From Dillenia suffruticosa (taxonomy: Eukaryota > Streptophyta > Magnoliopsida > Dilleniales > Dilleniaceae): a stretch of DNA of 64,000 nucleotides. The stretch's first letter is position 1, and each line of letters opens with the position of its first letter. The notes under the pieces were generated by a model. The model saw nothing but the letters and a program-made list of their open reading frames with translations, did not search any database and was not told the DNA's origin. Location: contig JAVTVX010000027.1 of the NCBI GenBank assembly GCA_033439265.1, positions 7,455,001 to 7,519,000 on the forward strand, read 5' to 3'. Of the stretch, positions 57,703 through 64,000 are shown piece by piece. The translations under genes were made by a program, and so were the position numbers.

Positions 57703-59217
57703 ATGGGACAGAAGCGAACTCCCCAACATCGATATGGGCTTCGAGATCGCCTGGGTGCATCTTCCTCATGCGACGCCTCATCCAAACGCACAAGGGCTAC
57801 AAACCCTAGCGACAACCTGATCTCCCGCTCTTCAGACAATCAACCGTCGCCTTCAGCAACTTCTTCCTCACATTCATCTTCGCAATCGCCTGCGACATCT
57901 CCTCAGCATCCAGCTTCGCCTGTAGGGCCTCAAGTACGATTGCCCAAACCAAAGGCTCCACCATGAAGGCCCCGCATGCTAGTTCCATGATCGACTGCAA
58001 CCCTTTCGAGTGCCACCTCTGACACTGCAGACCCTGAAGCACCTACCCCTTCGATGGACCCTGCACGACACGCACACCCCACTTCCACTGAGCAACACCA
58101 TCCTACACAGCCTTCTTCTTCCTGAAGGTCCAAATCGCGATCTCGAATTGCAAAAGGGAAAGCAATCCTCCCCTCACCACTTGCGAAATTGGGAGGCTGC
58201 CTCAAATTCACTTCTGCTAAGCACAAACGTAGGTATTTCAACATCTCAACCAGAGCCATAATTCCCTGCAAACATTTTCATGTTCCCATACTTGAATCTC
58301 TTGGATTACTTGATAGAATCATAGGTTTTTTATCTGCAATTGGCTGGAGCAACTATATGAATGTGTCATTCCCTGCATTTAAGGAACTCACATGTGAATT
58401 TTACACAACATTTCGGTTTGACACCTCTTCCCAATTGGCTGTAGACACCCCAGGTCTCATTGAATTCCGATTGATGAACCGAGCATTTCACTTTTCCTTG
58501 ACGCAATTTAATGCAGCTTTAGGGTTTCTAGACACTTCCAGCTCCAACACATCTGCTTGTTCTCCTGTTTGTGATTACACGTCTCATTTTAACTCATATT
58601 GCTCTAGTATTTGGTCTGAATTGACAACTGATCCTATTAGCTTCAATCCAAGCCATTCCAAGAGTTATTATCTTAAGGATCATGCATTGCATGTCATACA
58701 ATGATTTTTAGCCTTTAGTTTTTCTGGGAGAAAGGCTAGTTCTGCTGTTTGCACAAAACCCGAACTGTTTTTCTTATGGTCCATGACTCAAGGTCAAAAG
58801 GTTAATTTTGGTTATTGGCTTGCTACTCAATTTCGGAATGTTGTGAATTCTTCTGCTAGACCACTGATTCTTGGCTCTTTAATCACACATTTGGCTGTCA
58901 ATTTGAAAGTTTTAGACTTGGCACATCACACATTGAATATTGCTTGTTCCGCCGAACCTTTGGATTTTGGATGCTTGATGTGCATGGGTATTGTTTCTAT
59001 GAAGGATGGCATTTATCATTTCACCTCGCCGGATGATATTCGGTCGAGAGTTCCCTCTTCTTTTGTAGGTCCCTCCGCTGCTGCATGTTTGTCTCACTCT
59101 CCTTCCTTAGCTCAAATAGTCGACGACTTGCAGAAACACATCTCTCAGTTGGAGCAGAACATACAAGCGCTCGCGACTTTTGTGGGATTTCAACTCCCAT
59201 TCCCGCCATCACCTTAG
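57703..59217 (+). pseudogene. Athila envelope-position ORF (ATHILA ORF-1-like)
   Basis: One reading frame runs from an ATG at 57703 (MGQKRTPQHRYGLRDRLG) to a TAG at 59215-59217, about 504 codons. It is interrupted only by four TGA codons (57964, 57988, 58123 and 58702). Layout: a Ser/Pro/Arg-rich N-terminus, a conserved domain (HKRRYFNISTRAIIPCKHFH, LGLLDRIIGFLSAIGW, FPAFKELTCEFYTTF, FHFSLTQFNAALGF), a second half with NFGYWLATQFRNVVNSSARP, and a short coiled coil (LAQIVDDLQKHISQLEQNIQ) near the end. This pattern matches the ATHILA ORF-1 family. Its place after integrase is where envelope-like genes sit in Athila elements, but I see no convincing signal peptide or transmembrane helix, so its role is unknown. 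Confidence 0.75.
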
Positions 59218-60766
59218 GGGAGTACTCTCATTTTTATCTTCCTTGTCATTGTTCTCTTTCATTGCCTAGCATCTTTCTTTTCTGAGATTCGTTTTCGATT
59301 GTGCTGGTTGTGGATTTCTTTAGCATTGTGTCTTACCTTTCTCATCTTTTGCATACATTGAGGACAATGTAGCATTTAAGTGTGGGGGAGGATTTTCATG
59401 CCAATGTCATTTCTTCTATTTTTCTTTGGAACTTCATACTCTCTGGATCTTGTCGGATAATGATTTTGAGTTAGTATACATTGTTGATTTGAGTTTGAAA
59501 TACATGAAAGAGACAAGTGTGATTAATTATTTTTGGATAAAATTGTTTTAAAGTATCCCATTGATCTTGATGATTGAATCAAATGAAAATGTGATAGATT
59601 TGATACAAATTAAACACATTTTGTGAGAATTTGAGCCTTAAGAGCATGTCATCAAATTTGCTCTAATCTTTCTTCATGAGTGTTTATCAATCATAGTATG
59701 CATATTCTAGAACTTGCTTTGCTATACTTTTTGAGACCACATCAATGAGTTCATACATTAATATGATGGGGGCATTTAGGTTTACCCATTTTAGCTCTCG
59801 AAAACAAACCTTTCTGTGCATAATATTTCCCTTAGTAAAACCCTTTGAGCTTATATCCCATTTCTTTGCTTTAACCTCATTAATTAACACAGTCTTCTTT
59901 TTACGCTTTACCTTCTTTTTGGTCCTTATATTAAAGAAGCATATGATTTGAGTATATATTGAGTGATTATTTGCAAAGAGAATGAGTTACTTCTATTGTG
60001 AGATTTATTTTGGGAAGTCGATTATACACTTGGGGTAGATTGTATATGCGCGACATTTTCATTGATTCTCATTTAGTTTCCTTATTAAAAAAAAACAAAA
60101 AGAAAAAAAAGAACAAGAAATAAAAAAGAGGGAAAAAAAAGAAAAAGAAGAAATTTCCAAAAGTTGAAATTGGGGAATTTGAAAAGAAAATGTAAAATGA
60201 TAATGATCTTGATGGGCGTATCTTTCTTTTGACTTGATTGTATTTCATGATATGGGATATAGGGGATATGTTCTTGACATACTTCTTTGATATATTTATT
60301 ACACGATACATTTATCTTTTTACCCTACCTTTACCCAAGCCACGTTACAACCCTTACAAAGACTCCCAGATTTTTGTTTTGAATTCATATAAGTGGTGGT
60401 GTAGATTTGATAAATAAGCAAATTTATGGTAATAACATACTTTGATTTGATTTGAGAGTTATTGATAAATTCTCTTAAACACTTTGAGTGTATAGAGTGA
60501 AATCCTTGTGAGGGTATTGAATCTTGATACATTGAATTTTGATGAGATTATCGAGCTTGATGAGATGCTTATATTTTCTTTTAAAGTTTTAAAACTATGA
60601 TCATTTGCTCTCTGGATTGTTATTTTTGTTTGAATTTTTCGATGTGTGCTGCTTGAAATTGTTTGAAGATGAATTGAAGAAAGGGAAGGAGTGAAGAAGA
60701 GAATACTTGTGTGACATTAATCTAGTGAATGCTTGAGGACAAGCATTAGTTTGGTGTGGGGGAATT
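59218..60766 (+). other. Athila 3' non-coding region with two polypurine-like tracts
   Basis: No coding sequence is seen. CATTGAGGACAATGTAGCATT then GTGTGGGGGAGG (about 59357-59392) resembles CTTGAGGACAAGCATTAG then GTGTGGGGGAATT (60732-60766), which directly precedes the 3' LTR. The second is the true 3' polypurine tract; the first is an internal copy. 60086-60175 is an A-rich low-complexity stretch. Confidence 0.7.
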
Positions 60767-62152
60767 TGATAATGCACAAATTGTCATTTTTATTGTTAAT
60801 ATTATGGTTTGATTTTGGATTGTTTAATGTCTTAATGGTTATATTTATTGAATTTTATTTTTAGGAGATTGAAATTGAAAACTTGGAGCAAATTGGGCTT
60901 AATGAGGTAATTTTGGAACTAATTGGGTCAAGACATCTTATTGGGTTTTGAAGAAGTGGAGCTTGAATTCTAATTTCAACATTTTAGTAATATTTTTATT
61001 TTTAGCAAAAATATTTTTAGTGGGAGAAAAATTTTGTAATTTACCTAATTTTAGATCTCCTAGTTGATTTAGAAGTCTACATGGAAGGAAAGCAATCATT
61101 CTCTCAATTTCATTCCAAGAGGGCCGGTTGCCCTTAATTATTTAAACACAAAAACCACTTCATATATATTTTTCCAAAAGCAGGGCTGTACATTCCCTCA
61201 AATATACTCCAAGGGAGGCAGCTGCATTTTCTTTCTGGAAGAGAGAGAAATCATTCTCCATTAGGTTTTTTTTTCTTTCTTAGGAACATTTAGTTTTCTT
61301 TAATTTTTTTGTTGACACTTACCACCATGAGTGGCTAGTTTCTTTATTCTGATTCAAGGGGAATTTTAATCGATTGTTCTTCATTGTGAGGTTATGTATT
61401 TTATTTAATTTCTTACATTTTTAATTCAAGTATTCGTCGATTCTTGATTTATTTTTATGAAAGATTCGTATTGGTTAATCTGACAATTTAATTCAATATC
61501 AATTTTTCTACTGCATCTAGGATTTCAGTGATCCGTAATTGTCACGAATAAATGGTACGAGTAGCAAATAGGTTATATATGTTTATGGGTCGCTTTCTAA
61601 TATTCATTTTAACCTAAAGAATCGATGAAACAAAATCGAATAATTATACGGTTATTCTGGTTATTTGTATTTTGGTTTAACTGTTTTCACAGAACTTAAT
61701 ACTGTCATTATTTGATATGGAACGTTATCGTGCCCAGTCGATTAATGATAAGTTTTGATTGGATGCTGGGTTTGGTCAATTATTTTAGGAAAATACAAGA
61801 TTTATTATGGATATCCTAATAGATCTAAGGTTAAACACTTGAATTACAAGAATAATATTTTCAACCAATGATCAATAAGACAATCGAATATATAAACCCT
61901 TGGATCGGAGTTTTGTGAATTGAATTTCTTTTTTAAATTTTAGTATTTTTGCATATTTGATTTGTCTTTTAATTTTAGCTATTTAACGTTGATTTAGGAA
62001 TTTCTTTTATAAACCCCCCATTTTATTTTGACATTTACTAAGGAGTTAAGTTAACATAGTTCCTTTGGAATTCGACTTGGTAACCACTATTGCTACAGTT
62101 TGTTGCGTTGGGGAAATCGGTATTAATTTGAGGGATTCGACAACCCGACCAA
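60767..62152 (+). repeat. Athila 3' LTR
   Basis: It begins TGATAATGCACAAATTG right after the polypurine tract and is collinear with 51359-52780. It ends at about CCAA (62152), where copia coding sequence on the opposite strand begins. Confidence 0.9.
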
Positions 62153-64000
62153 TCACACCGGAGGAGGATAGGAAAAGTAGGAGCAATGTGGAAATCTATC
62201 AATATGTAAACAATCTATTGCAATTCACACACAATTGCATCAAGACTTTTATATTTTGCCTCTGTAAAGGATCTTGAAATCGTCGTCTGTTTCTTGGTTT
62301 TCCATGAAACTCAAGCACCTCCAAGATAAATGCAATATCCTGTTACTGATCTTCTGGTATCTGCACATGAGGCCCAATCTGTATTTGAAAAACCTTGCAA
62401 AGAAAAATCATTTGTGCTAGGATAGAATAATTCTTGTGATGGAGACCGTTTTGTATATTTGAGTAAGTAAAGTGCAGTAATCCAATGAATTTGCATTGGC
62501 ACATGGACATATTGGCTTAACAATTGAACATCATATGTTATATCTGGTTTTGTAAAGTTGAGTTATAGTAGTCTTCCAATCAACCTCCTATGCTTCTCTG
62601 CTTCTAATTTTTCTCCTCCATCTGTAGCTAATTTAACTCCCTTTGGCATTAGCGTTTTCGTAAGCTTTGCTCCAAGTAAACAAGCATCTTTGATAATATC
62701 CAAAGCATATTTTCTTTGATTAACTTAAATTTCATATTTCTTTTTAACAATTTCAAGTTCTAAAAAATATTTTGGTTCTCCCAAATCTTTAATAGTAAAC
62801 TGATCAGGTAAATGCCTTTTTACTTCCTCAACTTCATCCATGTCATTTCCTACAAGTAACACATCATTGACATAGAGTAAAAAAACTATGAAACTTTTCT
62901 TTCTGCCTCTAACAAATAAACAATGACCATATTTTGATTGTTCAAAATCAAAACCCCTTAACTTGGCATAGAATTCTTCATTCCAATGTCTCAGAGCTTG
63001 CTTTAACCCATATAAGCTCTGTTTTAACTTATACTTTTGCCTTTTATAGCCTTCTGGTGGTGACATATATACTTCTTCATTTAGTGCCCATGTAAGAAGG
63101 CATTAGTTATATCTAATCGCTAGAGATGTTAAGATTTTCTAACTGTTATTACAAGAAAAATCCTCACCATGACCAACTTTGCAATTGGTGAAAAACTATC
63201 ATTGTAATCTACTCCAGGCATTTGATCATATACTTTTGTTACTAGCCTCGCCTTAAATCTGTCAATTGTGCCATCAGCTTTTAGCTTCACCATATATACC
63301 CACTTTGATCCAATGACCCTTTTTCTTGGTGGCAGATTTGTTAACTCCCAGGTCTTGTTGTTCTCAAGTGTTGTAATTTTTCTTTGCATAGCATCTACCC
63401 ATCTTTTGTCTCAACAAGCTTGACTATGTGAGTATGGTTCCTGCATATTAGTCAGGTTTGCCAAGAAAGATATATATACCTAACCTATGTTAGCACAGTA
63501 TAAAAAGGGTATGTATGTGGTGTGTATCTGGAAAATAGTTTTTTGGTGTTCCTTGAATCAACAATAGCATATGATGAAACCATATTAGAAATCATACTTG
63601 TCACATAATCTTGCATCCAAACAGGTTTAGCTTTAATTCTTGTACTTTTTCTTTGAATTTCTAGTAATGCCTCTCCTAGAGGACTAGCTTGACTTAGTGG
63701 ATTTTGGTGCTCTGTTCCTAGTAAGGTTTCTAAGATAGGAGTATTTATTTGGTTTTGCATCGGATCAAGGAAAGTTCTGGTATCTTCTTCGATTTGGTCA
63801 TCAATAGGTACTATAAACAATGGTATATGGAAATCTTACCCCTTTGAGTTATCAAAAGAAAAGTTATTTCCATAGAATATCACATTCCTTGAAAAGAAGA
63901 ATCTGGTTTTTGGTTAAATCATAAACTTTGTAAGCCATTTGTCTAGGACTGTATCCAATAAAGACACATTTATGTACTCTTGGTTCAAATTTGTCCTTGT
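62153..64000 (-). pseudogene. Ty1/copia pol fragment, cut at both ends
   Basis: Read on the minus strand from the window edge: integrase C-terminal part (EPRVHKCVFIGYSPRQMAYK, about 63910-63985), linker, and RT with MQRKITTLENNKTWELTNLP (63330-63389), GVDYNDSFSPIAKL and YKLKQSLYGLKQALRHWNEE. The RT active-site box reads YVNDVLLVGND, so the first Asp of YVDD is Asn. RNase H follows (STNDFSLQGFSNTDWASCAD, then VSWKTKKQTTISRSFTEAKY) and runs to FPILLRCD at 62153, where it stops against the Athila LTR. Frames are broken between 63066 and 63129, 62523 and 62725, and elsewhere. The rest of RNase H and the 3' LTR are not found left of the Athila element. Confidence 0.88.

Larger units (their letters stand above)
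51359..62152 (+). mobile_element. Athila-type Ty3/gypsy retrotransposon, near full length, dead
   Basis: The 10.8-kb element has two LTRs (51359-52780 and 60767-62152), a primer-binding site, gag with zinc knuckle, RT, RNase H, integrase, an extra ORF after integrase, and a polypurine tract. That order and the long non-coding 3' stretch are typical of the Athila lineage. Gag is riddled with stops and most of the protease is deleted, while RT to integrase has only a few lesions. LTR starts are TGATAAT; the ends (CCA or CCAA) are approximate. The 5-bp flanks do not match, so no target duplication is seen. The right flank is copia pol and the left flank is unrelated repeat. Confidence 0.92.

Noticed and set aside
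51354-62157. Target-site duplication for the Athila element
   Set aside because: Left flank AATAG and right flank about AATCA do not match at any plausible LTR end.
1-64000. CRISPR arrays, bacterial operons, rRNA genes or organelle DNA
   Set aside because: No regularly spaced direct-repeat arrays with unique spacers, no ribosomal RNA signatures and no organelle genes. The window is plainly plant nuclear DNA.

Overview
The window is nuclear DNA of a flowering plant, most likely a eudicot. It is AT-rich, its genes have many introns with plant-type splice sites, and about half of it is transposon-derived. I cannot fix the genus from sequence alone. Exon structures were built by eye from splice sites, reading-frame continuity and family similarity, so they are models rather than transcript-supported annotations.

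Layout. (1) 1-21 kb is a transposon graveyard. It holds two non-autonomous CACTA elements with intact 3-bp target-site duplications (3240-4290 and 6709-8095), decayed Ty3/gypsy pol and LTR pieces on both strands, a 3.2-kb solo LTR with a perfect 5-bp duplication (12468-15710) that splits an older LTR, and an old Ty1/copia element with both LTRs (about 16.7-20.6 kb). (2) 24-48 kb is a gene island. It has a kinesin-14 with an N-terminal malectin domain on the minus strand (24434-32133, 19 exons, 1067 aa by my model), a B1-type mitotic cyclin on the plus strand (35661-38314, 9 exons, 445 aa), an orphan exon of a methylmalonate-semialdehyde dehydrogenase gene (41618-41708), a gag-only LTR element (42062-44243) and a cinnamyl-alcohol-dehydrogenase-family gene (46257-47775, 5 exons, 364 aa). 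(3) 50-64 kb is again transposons: a dispersed repeat, a near full-length Athila-type gypsy element with an envelope-position ORF (51359-62152), and a Ty1/copia pol on the minus strand that starts exactly where the Athila LTR ends and runs off the window.

How the genes fit together. The kinesin and the cyclin are divergent neighbours about 3.5 kb apart. Both are mitotic-type genes, and both carry the same 11-base copy of the plant M-phase (MSA) promoter element within 210 bases of the start codon. The simplest reading is shared G2/M control by three-repeat MYB factors. The dehydrogenase downstream is a metabolic gene with no evident link to them.

I found no clearly new biochemical system. 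The most unusual items are the shared MSA element, the repeated symmetric exons and two GC-AG introns of the kinesin, the gag-only retroelement, the fold-back CACTA element carrying a tRNA-like segment, the array of about 13 decamers in an LTR-like region, and the Athila/copia junction.
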